This document shows positions 30,790 to 42,586 of a stretch of 64,000 bases of DNA, in pieces. The stretch is from Nelumbo lutea (lineage: Eukaryota; Streptophyta; Magnoliopsida; Proteales; Nelumbonaceae). Under the pieces are notes generated by a model, which saw only the letters and a list, made by a program, of their open reading frames with translations, ran no database searches and was not told the DNA's origin. The DNA lies in NCBI GenBank assembly GCA_022828595.1, contig JAKGHH010000001.1, positions 209,126,348 through 209,190,347 of the forward strand, given 5' to 3'. Each line of letters starts with the position of its first letter. The stretch's first letter is position 1. The translations under genes were made by a program, and so were the position numbers.

Positions 30790-32105
30790 CAATGAGGTTT
30801 TTGTCATGGAATGTGAGGGAGCTGGTGATGCTTGAAGAAGAATGCATGTTAAGATTTAGTAAGAACCAACAAGATAAAATTCTTATTACCACAAGAGACC
30901 AATCTACAGGATTTTGACGTGAAGCTGAGAGTTGAAATTTGGGGATCTGATGCTGGTGAATGGGTGGAGGTATAAGTTGAAGGTCTAGCTGGTAGAATGG
31001 TGATAGTGTGGGATTGAAGGCTAAATTCTGAAGTGGGGGGAAGAGGTATATTTTCTATTTTTTCATATGTATGTCTTAAGACTGTGGAGGGAATGGTTGG
31101 TCTCAAACAAATATGGACATACTGAAGATGGGGAGAGGGAAGAGTTAGAAGGAGCACATCAACAGTGGGATCTTCCTTGATGTTCAGTGAGGATTTTAAC
31201 TTGGCCAGATGATTGAATGATATGAAGGGGGGGGGTGGGAGAACTAAGTTAGGGGCAATCACTTTCAGCTCAGCCTGACCTGCACATATAAACACACACG
31301 TGTATGTGTTATTACATGTTATGTTTTATGTTTTATACATAAATATTATAATATGACACCTACAGTACATATTATATAGAATATTTTACATTATATGATG
31401 TATGGCACAACTTCTATATTATATGCCATTTAATATAAAATATTACATATATTTAATACTTCAAATATAAAGACATAGTCCTGGAACCTGGTCCATGTTC
31501 ACCCCTAAACAAAGTTATGGCAAGAATACGAAAGTTTCGTGTTTTTATAAGAAGAAATGCATTACTAGATCCTATATCAGGTGACAAATTCATTTAGTCA
31601 AATGGTCAAGATCCTCTTATCCTTAGAAGGCTGGATAGACTTTTATTCTCTACTTGTTGGGAGATCTAACATGATGGTTTGATTCAACAAATTCTAACCA
31701 ACCCTTTATAAGGCCATAATCTGATCTTATTAACGGTGTTTTCTTTAATCCGTGATGACCCTTTATCCCTGTTGCTTTTTGTATTGGTGGTTGTGAAGTG
31801 CTAAATGTCTTATTGAACAAAGGAATGGAGTTGGGAATAATAGAGGCATTTAGGTGGGATATAATGGGCCATGTATCTCACATTTATAATATGTGGATGA
31901 CACACATTTTTTCTTGATGTGTTGGTGGATTAAGTCTTGAATCTAATAGCTATCCTAGAGAGTTTTGAGATGCTATTAAGCTTGAAAGTGAATCTTTCAA
32001 TGAGTGTTATATTTAGAGTTGGTGAAACAGCAGTGGAACAGCTAGAATAATGTGCACCTGTATTGGGTTGCCAAATTGGAGAGTTCCCTTTTACTTACTT
32101 GGGTA
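30790..32105 (+). pseudogene. LINE endonuclease start and RT remnant (L4b)
   Basis: MRFLSWNVREL near 30799 is the conserved start of plant L1 ORF2 endonuclease (usual FLSWNVRGLG). A degenerate EDFNLAR (usual GDFN) lies near 31190. An AT-rich insert (about 31290-31460) is followed by RRLDRLLFSTCWE (31630). There is then a jump to DPLSLLLFVL (31760) and LKVNLSMS (31985) from the reverse transcriptase palm, so the RT N-terminus is deleted. It ends at FTYLGM where the Copia-3 LTR starts. Confidence 0.78.
31290..31460. repeat. AT-rich low-complexity insert in LINE L4b
   Basis: ATATTATAATATGAC- and TATGTTTTATG-like runs lie between two LINE endonuclease parts. It may be simple-sequence expansion or a small element without clear ends. 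Confidence 0.6.
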
Positions 32106-32351
32106 TGTGTTGTGAGACATAATATGTTAATGGGCTTAAATGTTGTTTTGGTTAGTAGTGGACGGGGCTTATATATTATGTATTTCTTTGTTTTTTCTCA
32201 GCCCACCTAGTAAGGGGATTCTATGCAATTTTCTTCTTTAAATCTTAATATAAATTTTTCTGGGTAGAGCAGAAGAGAAATCTTCCACCCCATTCTCAAA
32301 ACACTTTGACTATTCCATTCTCTCTTCTTCATTCTTCCTTAACAAACTACA
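32106..32351 (+). repeat. Copia-3 5' LTR
   Basis: About 246 bp starting TGTGTTGTGAG and ending AAACTACA, directly followed by the primer site. A TATATATTATG box is at about 32170. The start could instead be 32108 or 32111, since TG recurs there. Confidence 0.8.
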
Positions 32352-32924
32352 TGGTATCAGAGCTCTAGAAGTTTTCTCTTCAAGAATTGGAGCTTCTTCT
32401 CTTGTTTTCTTGCTGTTCTTGTCATCTTGTCTAACCCAGGGGAGCTGAAGTTCTAGACTGTTTGTGGGCTCCTAGAGCACCTGTTCTTCCTCTAGGGTCT
32501 CTCCTTGGAAGAGAAAACAAGGAAACCCTAAGAAATATTGTTTATGCCCTATTAGGGTAAGAAAAGGAGCAGTCACAGACCACTAGTGAGACTTGAGTTC
32601 AGGTCAAGGATTTTGCAGCAAAGGGGAAATAGCTAAACGTTTGTTACACCAAGAAGTGTAATCATTCTTGAGGTTTCTACTTCAGAAAATTATTAGTGTG
32701 CAACATTTTCCTCTTTTTGAAATTTTAGGAACTGTTTTTCCTTGGGATGTTCCTAGTTTTGGGTCTTCCGTTCTCCCTTGCTGTATTTGTTTCTTTATTC
32801 CTTGCTCTTGTGTTGTTGGGTGTGACATTTAGTACCTGCTGTCAAGAATATCTACAACCAGTGAGGTTTCCTCAAAGGAAAACAAATCAGGAGAGATTCG
32901 TCCTATTAATTTATTTTTGATCAA

Positions 32925-33683
32925 TAACAGAAACTTTTATTAATAAAGGAGAAGGAAGAAGATACAACAGGAGGGGAGGTAAAAACTCTTACCCCACCCT
33001 AAAAGAAAAACATCATATTACAACACAGCCCAAAAGAAACTAGCTCTTCCCACCCCTCGTTTAGCTAAACAGTCTGCGAAAGAATTGGCACTCCTTTTTG
33101 ACCATTGAAGCTGAATTTGCATGTCTTGAGTAAGCTGGTAGATTTTCTTTTTTTCATTCGAGAATTTCCACATACTAACATCTTCCTTTTGCAGCCAGTT
33201 AATAGTCAATTTAGAGTCTCCCTCCACTAGCAATTTCCTAATATTCATCTGTTTGGCTCTTTTTATTCCTTCTAATACTACTGAAATTTCAGCTCTCAAA
33301 GAATACCCCCAACCTATAGGTCCTGAAAACATGGCCAAAACTCGACCACCTTCATCCCTAAACACTCCACCTATACCTGAAGTGCCTGGATTTCCTTCGC
33401 TGCTGCCATCAAAGTTCAATTTAGTGAACCCCAAAGTTGGATGAGATCAAGTTGGAGCTGGGGAATTAATCAACCGAGCGGACCAGGCAACTTCTTTCCA
33501 ATTTCTAATGATATCTCCTGCTGAGAATCCTTCAAATAGCTTCATAGACTTGACCCAGTGAATCACCCTAACATAGATTAAGTCAATGGTGGCTTATTTG
33601 TTCTTTTCTTTATCATGGAAAGTACGCTGGTTCCTTTCCTCCCAAACTGTCCAGCATACAGCTGCTCTTACCTCTCTTTTTGA
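32925..33683 (-). mobile_element. LINE 3' fragment with RNase H (L5)
   Basis: Minus-strand LINE piece inserted in Copia-3 gag. From the right it reads AAVCWTVWEERNQRTF (33670), then WVKSMKLFEGFS, then an RNase H frame (33018-33434): KLNFDGSSEGNPGTSGIGG, LRAEISVVLEGI, VEGDSKLTINWL and SFADCLAKRGVG. Glu and both Asp residues are present. The frame is intact for 138 codons and ends in an AT-rich tail near 32925. It is strongly 5'-truncated. Confidence 0.88.
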
Positions 33684-35059
33684 CAGCTTTACCTTTCAAG
33701 TTACCAACATTAAGTTGGATGAGTTCAACTATGCTGAATGGGCTATTTCGGATAAGCTTGCTATTATTATTAGAGGAATGCAAGGACACATTAATGGACA
33801 GACCACTGAGCAAAGGCTCATCAACTAGAGTATAAATCTTGGTGTAAGGAGAATTCCATTGTGATGACTTGGCTTCTCCAATCTATGACACCCAAGATTG
33901 CAATAACATACAACATTACAGCACAGCGTATAAAATATGGACATGCTTCAAAAAACCTATGGACAGAGAAAGAATTTTGCTTGGGTGTATAGGTTGAACC
34001 AGGACATTGAAGCTATGAACCAAGGAACCTCACTATGGCCACCTACTTTGCAGCTTTGGAGGGTCTTTGGGAGGAACTTGGTCATCATCTGATTTTAGAC
34101 TGGGAGAGCACCAAAGATAAAGAAAATCATGATAAACAGATTAAGAAAGGCTGGATATTTATGTTTCTTTCAGGGCTAAATCCCTCTTTTGAGAGCATTC
34201 GTTCCCAAATCTTAGGGAGGGATGAGTTACCTTATCTGTAGCATGTTTCTATTTAATCAGAAATGAAGAACTGAGAAGAAAAGAGATGAGAAGAAGTCAT
34301 TTTCAGCCTACTGAACAATCAGCACTGGTTTCAGGCATTGGTAAAGGAAATACAAATGGTAACAAAAGAAACTTGAAGTGTACTCGTGGAAGAGAAAAAC
34401 ATACCAAAGACACATGTTGGATTCTGTACTCCCATCTCAAACCAACTATGTTATAGAAAGACGGAAACCATATAAAATCCTAGTGGTGGTGGTCATGTGG
34501 CTATATCAAATGTGGCTGATAGTGGAAAGAAGAATGCTCCTTCATGTACTTCTACTCATTAGCGACAGAGTACTACTCCCAACCCTAACTTTCCTGACTT
34601 TATTGCTGAGGAGGTAGAAATTCTTAACCGAGCTATGGCTTGGCTGAAACAATCCTCATTTGCTTCCTCTTCATTTACTAAGTCAGGTATAGCTCTGCCT
34701 TTAACGTCACTCAACCTCCTCCACCATACTCATGGGTTATCGACTCTGGCAGCTCTGAGCACATGACCAGTATGTCTTCATTGTTTTCTTGTATCACCTT
34801 ACTCCTAGTCAGGATAAGGTTAAGATTTCTGATGACTCTTTCCACTATTTCTAGGAAGGGAGACATCACTCTCAGGGAAGGAACTTACCCTGAAATCTGT
34901 GTTACATGTTCCTAGTTTTACTACAACTTTGTTGATGAGACAAACAATTGAGAGTGGTTGTGGAGCTGGGGGTCTCTACTACCTGAATGAAGATATTGGT
35001 GTTTCTCTACAGGCATCTAGTGAGGATGTTTGCAAATAGTCAAGAGCTGATCTCTAGAG

Positions 35060-35090
<31 letters not shown>

Positions 35091-35625
35091 TGGCATGCTA
35101 GAGCTAGACTTGGCCTTTTGTCTTTTGAAGCTTTGAAAGCTTTGTTTCCCGAATTGTTTAATAAAGTCTCATTACTGAATCTTTTGCATGAGATATGTTA
35201 GATGTCAAAACACTGTAAGAGCACTTATCTGAAGTCTATTAATGAAACTTTTGCTCCTTTTGATTTAGTCCATTTTGATGTGTGGGATCCTTCACCCGTT
35301 GTCTTTGTGGATGGTCATTGCTATTTTTTTAGTTTCATTGATGACTTTTTCCAATGCATGTGGATTTATCTGATGTAAGAATGAAATGATGTCTAAAGGA
35401 CTACTACTTTATTTTGTAAGGTAGTGGAGACACAATTTGGCAAAAAGGTTAAGCAATTTCTCTCAGACAATGCAACTGAATACTTCGAGGGTACCTTAAA
35501 CATCTTTCTTAAAGATGAAGGAATCATACATCAATCATCTTGCACTCACACTCCGCAACAGGATGGGGTTGTTGAGAGAAAGAATTGCTATTTACTTGAG
35601 ACTGCTCATACCTTGTTGGGTCTTC
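33684..35625 (+). pseudogene. Copia-3 gag, protease and integrase, degenerate
   Basis: Gag: FQVTNIKLDEFNYAEW (33700), TYFAALEGLWEELGHHLILD (34040), SIRSQILGRDELPYL (34195). A zinc-knuckle remnant lies near 34376. Protease: SWVIDSGSSEHMTSM (34735). Pre-integrase and integrase: HFDVWDPSP (35270; first Asp kept), FLSDNATEYFEG (35460; second Asp kept), HTPQQDGVVERKNCYL (35550; Glu kept). Many stops and frameshifts occur, and a (T)n(GT)n repeat sits inside at 35060-35093. Confidence 0.85.
35060..35093. repeat. (T)n(GT)n simple repeat
   Basis: A run of eighteen T followed by about eight GT units lies inside the Copia-3 relic. Confidence 0.92.
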
Positions 35626-36090
35626 CTGGGTAATGTAAATACCTGTGACATATGCTTCAGAAAAGAAGGCCACCTCACATGTGATTCCTTTGCCTTGCAA
35701 GTTGTGAATCCTTATCTCATTTGCTGCTTTCTTGCTCTTTTGTACTTGGAATTTGGGAATTGTGTTTTTCTCGTTTTGGTGGTAGGTGGACCTCTCCACA
35801 GGATGTAGCCAAGTCTTTTCTGCCCATGTTTCCTGATACAACCAAGAAAGAGAGGAAGAATTATGTGGAAAGCAATTTGGGATGCAATAGTGTGGATTGT
35901 TTGAGAGGAAAGGAATGGAAGGATATTTAATGAGAAAAGTAGATTGAAAGAGGAAAGTTGTGAAGTTATAAAAATTAGAGCGGCACATTGGATGAAGACA
36001 CTTGATATATTCAAAGATTTTTCAGTGAATGACATCATAAGGATACAAGGACATGGACTGAAGTGGCATTCTCTTCTAAAGGAAAGGTAA
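35626..36090 (+). pseudogene. LINE fragment between zinc finger and RNase H (L6)
   Basis: The frame reads NTCDICFRKEGHL (zinc-finger region, 35640). After a shift it reads MWKAIWDAIVWIV, EERNGRIFNEKSRLKEE and IRAAHWMKTLDIFKDFS (35860-36020). This is the spacer between the zinc-finger and RNase H domains in plant L1 elements. It is flanked by copia sequence on both sides. Confidence 0.75.
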
Positions 36091-36099
36091 AGATTAGTT

Positions 36100-37640
36100 A
36101 TGGAGTGGATACCTCTGTTCTTCTGCATTAGTGTGACAGGCAGGGGGATCCTTCTCTACCATTTCTAGTCAACGATCTCTCTTCTTCATGGTCTTTCCCT
36201 ACTAATGTTTTGCATGTTCCTAAACTTTTTATAAATTTATTCCTTATTAGCAGCATTACTCAATCTTTTGAACTATTGTGTGACCTTCCCTCATTCTTGT
36301 TTTTTAGGATTTGACCTCCAAGAGGATGATTGGTTGAGGAACCATGGTTAATGGACTTTATATGTTTTGGAGAATAAAGCTAGACTTATGGCATCTGAGT
36401 CAAGTAACATATTGAGTTAGACAAATAAGAGCCAAATTTACCTTTGGCATAGTTGTCATGGTCACATTTCTTTTGAGTCTTTGAAGTGTTTACTTCTGAA
36501 TTTGTTTAAGTCTATTTTGGTGTCTAGTTTGCAATGTGAAAATTGTCAATTGAGTAAACATTGTAGATCAATTTTTCTTTCAAGTAATAAAAGGTCAAAT
36601 TTTCCTTTCAAATTGTTTATTATGATGTTTGGGGCCTTACTACTGTGCCTTCTACATGTGGTTACAAATACTTTATTACTTTGATAGATGATTATTCTTG
36701 ATATGCATGGGTTTATCCAATGCATTCTAGGGAATAGGTTCCAAAGCTTGTGCAAGATTTCTAGCTTATGGTATTTACTTAGTTCAATATAGAGATCCAT
36801 ATATTCTAGTTGGACAACCCAAAAGAGGACTTCCATGGGGATCTAAATAAATTCATTGCTTCGCATTGCCTTCACTGTAGTTGATGTGCAAAAACTCAAC
36901 AAAATGGTGTAGTGGAAAGGAAGAATCTCCATCTCTTGGAAGTTGTTGGAGGTATGCTCCTTCATACAAATGTTCCCAAAAAATTTTGGATGAATGTTGT
37001 ATTTGTTGCTACATATGTGATTAATTGGATGCCCTCCCACCCCAAAATACTTCAATATAAGACCCCTCATCAACTATTGTATCTTCAGTCACCCTCTTTT
37101 TGCTTCCTATGCATGTCTTTGGGTGTCATAGTTTTGCTCATTATCTCTTGCCTAGTTAGGGTAAGTTGGACCCTAAGTCTATGCCTTGTATTTTCCTTGG
37201 TTAGTTGTCATCTTAAATGGCTTGTAAGTGTTTTGACCTAGTATCCCATTGGTATTTTGTGTCCATGGATGTTTCCTTCTTTGACCATGAATCATTCTTG
37301 CTTTTCCTCAAGGGGAGAACAAGTGGTGGAGGAGAAATAGGTTCCGCTGATCCACCTTCCTTCCCTCCTAGATCCTACACCTTTGGCTCCTTTTTGTGTC
37401 TTTCTACGTTTTCAAAAGATGTGGAACAACCTAAGACTGTGTGATCAATGCCATCAGACTCTCTGGAGGAAAATCTGTCTTCCTAATTAGGTACTTTCAT
37501 TCCCCATGATGTTCTTGAACCTATTGCTATTGATGACCTTGACATTCCTATTGCCTATAGAAAGGGTGTCAGGTCATGTACCACTAAGCATCCTATTTCC
37601 ATTTTTTGTCCTATATCCTAGTTTCATCATCTTTCCGTGC
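36100..37640 (+). pseudogene. Copia relic Copia-3b (protease tail to RT lead-in)
   Basis: A different copia from Copia-3, because protease-proximal motifs reappear after the integrase of Copia-3. Seen: VLHVPKLFINLF (36210), YYDVWGLTT (36620; HSD changed to YYD), LIDDYS (36680), TQQNGVVERKNLHLLEVV (36900), NVPKKFWMNVVFVATYVINWMP (36970), YFVSMDVSFFDHE (37255), LDIPIAYRKGVRSC (37540). It is stop-ridden, and there is no RT core, LTR or primer site. Confidence 0.82.
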
Positions 37641-38091
37641 ATGCTTGTGTAAAATATGCAAAATTATGGAATAATATCACATGGAAAGATTGTAAAAATT
37701 ATAGGCATGGTGGAAGCATTGTAAAATGTACAAAATTATAGAATAATATTTAATGAAATGATAAAAGAAGCACAACAAACCTTTTAAAATTATCACATTC
37801 CAAATCATTAAACAAAGCTAAGGAACTAAGGTTATAGACAAACTAATAGGTTGTGGAGCTGTCTTGTAAAGTGTAAACCTTATGATTCAAAACTACATGA
37901 TAGAATTAGTTAAAGAAAAATCTGAATTCATAGAAAATGCAAATGGTTCTTATATACCTAGCAAATAATCTATTACACAAACAAAAACTAATATTTAACT
38001 TCATGTTTGGAATGAATATTGAGCTGGCTCAAAGTGGTAATCAAGTTAGGTAGTTAGGCGGACAATAATATTGCTACTTAACATATCTACT
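37641..38091. other. AT-rich relic related to the 44768-45825 element
   Basis: AATGATAAAAGAAGCA (37755) and AAGCTAAGGAACTAAGGTT (37816) match sequence at 44927-45005 (AATGATAAAAGAAGCA, AAGCTAAGAAACTAAGATC) in the same order and spacing. It is a probable fragment of the same DNA-transposon family. There is no coding content. Confidence 0.6.
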
Positions 38092-38366
38092 TGTTAGAGT
38101 GAGCCGAATAAGGGTAATTTAGTAATCTTATGTCAGTTAAGTACTTTGCTTATGTGGCTGTTTTATTAGAGTACTCTGCCCCACACTTAAGTGAGGGCAG
38201 TTTAGTCTTTGTAAGTGTAATTAGAACCTAATAAACACAAGGGGGTCGACTGAATGGGAGACTAATCAGTTCGACTAAACCCTCCTGTTCTCTCTTTTTC
38301 TTGTCTTCTTCCTCATCTTCTTCTTCCTTCTTCACTGGTTCGGACTACTGTAGCTGCTCCAAAACA
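38092..38366 (+). repeat. Copia LTR with primer site, family of the Copia-2 3' LTR
   Basis: 275 bp, TGTTAGAGTGAGCC to CTCCAAAACA, followed directly by TGGTATCAGAGC at 38367-38378. It shares blocks with the LTR at 25387-25654. A short leader follows to about 38450 or beyond, after which an opposite-strand copia relic begins. The remainder of this element is missing. Confidence 0.82.
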
Positions 38367-38639
38367 TGGTATCAGAGCAAGGTTTCTGACCTGCTTCCGC
38401 TTGCAAAGCATCTCAGCTGTGCTTGTGACACCCTCCTCTTCGTTTCTAGTTGGTTAATGGAGAGAGCTAGTTCGCCCTAGGCCTGAGACATCACAGTTCG
38501 TTGCTCTCTGCTGCGCACAGTTTTCTTCATCAAGGAAGGTGATTTCAGCAGTGAATGGTTGGCTGATACTCTCAAAGGAAGGTTGGTTATTTAGTCCTCT
38601 TGTGTTGCTGGTATTTCTGGGTAGGAACCCTTCAAGAAA

Positions 38640-41180
38640 GCCAAAACGGATAAGTGCCCCTCTAAACCTGTCAAACCATGCCCTAGGTGACTGTTTCAAA
38701 CCATATAGTGATTTCTTCAGCATGCAAAAATTTCCCTTACCAACATTCTCAAAAAAGCCAATTGGAATGTCCATATATACCTCCTCTTGCATATAACCAT
38801 TAAGAAAAGCATTTTTAACATCAAGCTGGAGTAGGTGTCATGAACAGGTAGCTGCTAGGGACAAGAATATTTGAACTGAACTCATCTTAGCAACTGGTGC
38901 AAAACTCTCTAGGTAATCAATACCATAGGTTTGTGAATACCCTTTTGCAACCAACCTTGCCTTGTACCTCTTTATACCATCAACCTTATACTTCATAGTG
39001 AACACTCATTTGCATCCAACTGTCTCTTTGTTTGTAGGAAGATCAACTATCTCCCATGTCTGATTCTTAACCAATGCTTCTATTTCTTCTTGCATATCTA
39101 TTTTCCACTTAGGTTTGGAGAGAGCGTCATTGACATTCCTGAGTATAGATACAGAGTCCAAGGAAGAAAGGAAAGCACAGTAGGAGGGTGATAAGTTATT
39201 GTAGGAAAGATGGTGTGAAATGCAATGGGTTGTACACTTTCTCTTGCCTTTGTGGAGTGCAATGGGAAGATCAAGATTAGTAGGATCAACTGCAACAACA
39301 ATGTTAGGTATAGAAACACAGGGGAAATAACGGGATCATGCTCAAGGGAAATACCTGGAACTGTATTAGCCAAATCTGGATTTTAGATGGGCTGATGGAG
39401 AGTGGTGCATGTTCTTCTATTTGAGCATGTGTGGAGTCAACCCTCCTTTGGCGGCGTTGATAGAACCGTGATGCTGGCCATAGTGGATTAGGCAATGGGA
39501 CTTGAGCTGCTAATGGTGGGATAGATGGATCAGATGAAGGAATAAATGAAACAGGAAGACGGAGAGGTTGAGTTCTCCACAGACACTCTTCCTGAGGAGA
39601 ACCAACCGAGAAAAAGAAAATAGACTCAAAGAAGGTAACGTCCATAGTGACCAACCTGCTCCCCGACACTGGATCATAACAACAACACCCCTTTTGGTTT
39701 TGAGCATACACAAGGAAAACACATTTCTTGGTCTCTGGATCCAATTTCTTGTGCTGAGGACCAAGAATGTGAACAAAGGAAACACAGTCAAAGACTCTCA
39801 ACGGTATATGAAATATCTCCCCATCTGGAAAAAGTAGGCTAAAAGGTGCCTTAAACCCCAAAGTGTGTAAAGGAACATGGTTAATCAAATACATGGTTGT
39901 GAGAACTGCATCCCCCCAAAAATGAATAGGAACAGAGGCACACACCATAAGGCTTCTTGCCACCTTCACAACTACTATGATGAATCACACCATGCTCCAA
40001 AAAATATGTTGCCAAGTCCTTTTCAAAGTATTCTCTAGCATTATCTGGTCTGAAGACTTTAGTCCTCACTCCAAATTGCGTGAGAACCATTTGGTAGAAC
40101 TGCCACACCAAAATAGGTACTTCATCATGTGATCTCATTAAATATATCCAAGAATGTCGTGTATGATCATCCACAAAAAGAGAAAATAATGGTAACCACC
40201 CATGGAAGAAATGTGGTAAGGTCCCCATACATCAGTGTGAATAATATCAAAAGCAAAGGAACTTCTTTTATTACTTGGTTTAAAAGAATGTCTACAATGC
40301 TTTCCTAACTGACAACTTTCACATTCCAAACTAGACAATTGAACAGACTCAAACAACTTTGGAAGCGAAGACCTTAATGAAATGAAAGAAAGATGATCCA
40401 AACGATTATGCCAGAGCATAGTTTCACTCACTGACTCTAATCCAATGCTATTGCTGCTACTAACATGATGGCTTTGAGGTCTTGGAATCTCATCCAAAAG
40501 GTAGACTCCATTCATCTCACGATCACCCCCAATCGTCCTCTTTGATTCTAGATCCTGCAAACCACAATTACCAGGAAGGAAGGTCACTGAATAGTTCAAA
40601 TTTTTTATTAGGGAGCTTACAGAAAGAAGATTAGTATGGAGTCTAGGGACATGTATGACAAAGGATAAAGTAATGTCATTTGTCACTCTAAATGTCCATT
40701 TCCCGACAATGGGAATATGGGAACCATCTGCTGTAGGGACTCTATCTCTACCAGAGCACAAATGTTAAGAACTAAAAAGGGTAGATATATTGGTCATGTG
40801 CTTAGATGCTCCTAAGTCTATAATCCAAGGAGGTCCTTCCTTACTTGAGGTGAATGCATGATTTGTAACCGCATATGAACTACCTGTATGAGCAAAGGAA
40901 GTAGTGTGGTTGGCTCTTGCACTGTGTTGCCGGTCTGAAGAACTAGAACTGGCTAAATCTTTCTTACTCATAAGTTGTCCATACTTCTCCATTTCAGTTC
41001 TCACTGCTGCTACTGCAATGGACTTCAAATCAACTTGGGAAAGGAGTCCCGAAGAGTCTCCTATAATTGTACATTTGCATTTCCCTTCTTGTTCTTGATC
41101 AAGCTGGTATGAGATGAGGGTAAGGCTTTCAACAAGTGTCTCTAGTATGCTTAGTCTTCTTGTCTTGTAACGATACTCCC
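38640..41180 (-). pseudogene. Copia relic Copia-3c (gag end to RT)
   Basis: A minus-strand copia without visible LTRs. From the right: gag tail VAAVRTEMEKYGQLMSKKDL (41000), protease WIIDLGASKHMTN (40830; DSG changed to DLG), VPRLHTNLLSVSSLIKNLNY (40650), LWHNRLDHLSF (40415), HTDVWGPYHISSMGGY (40220; Asp kept), FRPDNAREYFEKD (40045; Asp kept). FWGDAVLTTMYLINHVP (39920) and the chain-end domain follow, then [21 protein letters not shown] (38825) and [19 protein letters not shown] (38700). It breaks off at about 38640 before YVDD. Confidence 0.88.
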
Positions 41181-41216
41181 CCTTTTTATTTCTTTGGTTT
41201 TCAATTTCACTTTTAA

Positions 41217-41238
41217 ATATATATATATATATATATTA
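41217..41238. repeat. (AT)n microsatellite
   Basis: About eleven AT units, in the CNGC intron beside Copia-3c. Confidence 0.92.
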
Positions 41239-41994
41239 TTTAAAAAAATGGGTCCCTAAAAATACCTGTAAATAGGTATCGGGACCCCAAAGATACAATA
41301 CAATACACCCAATACGGGGCGTATCAAATTAAAATTTTGATCCTTGATTGAACCCTCAAAAATTTCAAAACCTGAACCGATAGGCAAGGGAAGAACTTGA
41401 AATTTTGTCTAATCAACACATTTTCTTCTTCCACATCTTCTTCCACCTTTTCTTTTCTTCTTTCCTATAAGAAAAGTAGGGGTTCAGCCCCTGTATTTTT
41501 TAAAGTTTCTTTCCTTTGTTCTTTTTTCTTCTCATAAAATGTTGATTTTCTAGACTTAAACATGAAATTTATATTTCTCTTATGAAAATTATGAATAGTT
41601 GTTAAGGAAAGATGGTTATGGAACCTATAGAACTACCCTAGAATATATGGTTTTAGTTTAAAAAAATCCATTGCCTAGGCGCCTGTTTAGTTTTTTTAAT
41701 TATCATTATTGATGTTGCACATGAATATAATTTTGGCCATTTGACATAGATGGATGGATGACAACCTAAATATTGCCATTGTCTAAAGCACTTATTTGTA
41801 TATGAGGATAATCATAGTGAATACAAATAAATTTTCTGAATGAGTGAATGATTTTCTTAGGATAGAAAGAAAGGAATTGAAATTTGGCACCTATGTTATG
41901 TTCTATTAATTTTTTATTGGACTGAAATTGGTATTATAATACTTGGCAACTAATTTTGGTACTTACATGCTTCCTTCCTTTCTTATGGGTTTAG

Positions 41995-42586
41995 GTTGGA
42001 CGACATGGATTCCAGATTATCATTGTCATCAGATGCTGGAGTGAACCGATGCGGATTCAACATTGAGGGATTGAATTGTGCTGGTCGTGCAACTAATACT
42101 CCATCAGGACCATCTCATTCCTTTAGGATGGGAATGAGGAAGGGTTCAGAAGGATTGTTGTCACTAGGTCGATCCATTCGGTATGGGGTTACTCGTGCAG
42201 TGTTTCCAGAAGACCTTAAAGTGTCAGAGAAGAAGATATTTGACCCCCAAGATAAATTCCTCCAGATGTGGAATAAGCTCTTTGTCATATCGTGTATTCT
42301 TGCTGTATCAGTGGATCCTTTATTTTTTTATCTTCCAGTTATTGATAAAAATTCAAACTGTTTGGGTATAGATAAAAAATTAGCAATTACAAGTACAACA
42401 CTGCGGACAATGGTTGATGCCTTCTATGTTATTCGCATGTTTTTCCAATTCCGCACGGCTTATATTGCACCATCATCTAGGGTTTTTGGTCGAGGTGAAC
42501 TTGTAATAGATCCTGCACAGATTGCTCAGCGGTATTTGCAGCGGTATTTTGTTGTTGATTTTCTTGCTGTGCTACCTATACCACAG
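41995..42586 (+). CDS. CNGC ion channel, coding exon 2 (N-terminus, S1 to S3)
   Basis: Acceptor TTTAG at 41990-41994, donor CAG|GTTTGA at 42586/42587. The exon encodes about 197 residues of a plant cyclic nucleotide-gated cation channel, a plasma-membrane (or endomembrane) channel regulated by calmodulin and cyclic nucleotides. Seen: RKGSEGLLSLGRS, RAVFPEDLKVSEKKIFDPQD, then S1 (LFVISCILAVSVDPLFFYLP), the NCLGIDKKLAITSTTLRT linker, S2 (VDAFYVIRMFFQFRTAYI), APSSRVFGRGELVIDPAQIA, and S3 (YFVVDFLAVLPIPQ). By memory it resembles the CNGC5/6 group most. No stop or frameshift. The pore and cyclic nucleotide-binding domain are beyond the window. Confidence 0.93.

Larger units (their letters stand above)
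32106..35625 (+). mobile_element. Ty1/copia relic Copia-3
   Basis: 5' LTR (32106-32351) and TGGTATCAGAGC primer site at 32352-32363, then leader. The gag is interrupted by minus-strand LINE L5 (32925-33683). Degenerate gag, protease and integrase run to 35625, where LINE L6 abuts. The 3' half and 3' LTR are absent. The gag resembles Copia-1: QVTNIKLDEFNYAEWAIS here against QITNVLLDEYNFREWSIS there. Confidence 0.82.
29243..41994 (+). other. CNGC intron 1, 12.75 kb
   Basis: It is bounded by GTAAAA and TTTAG. The contents are nearly all retroelement: LINE pieces at 30033, 30790, 32925 and 35626, copia relics at 32106, 36100, 38092 and 38640, and an (AT)n repeat. The first ~790 bp and last ~740 bp (41250-41994) have no recognised transposon. 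CNGC intron 1 is usually far shorter in compact plant genomes. Confidence 0.75.

Noticed and set aside
30556..31295. Two minus-strand ORFs rich in Pro and Ser
   Set aside because: They are antisense to the LINE endonuclease, whose start (FLSWNVREL) is on the plus strand.
33586..33828. 80-codon ORF read as a single gene
   Set aside because: It is a junction product: the first half is antisense LINE L5, the second half Copia-3 gag.
35712..36128. 138-codon minus-strand ORF
   Set aside because: Antisense to the LINE L6 spacer region, which has clear plus-strand motifs (EERNGRIFNEKS).
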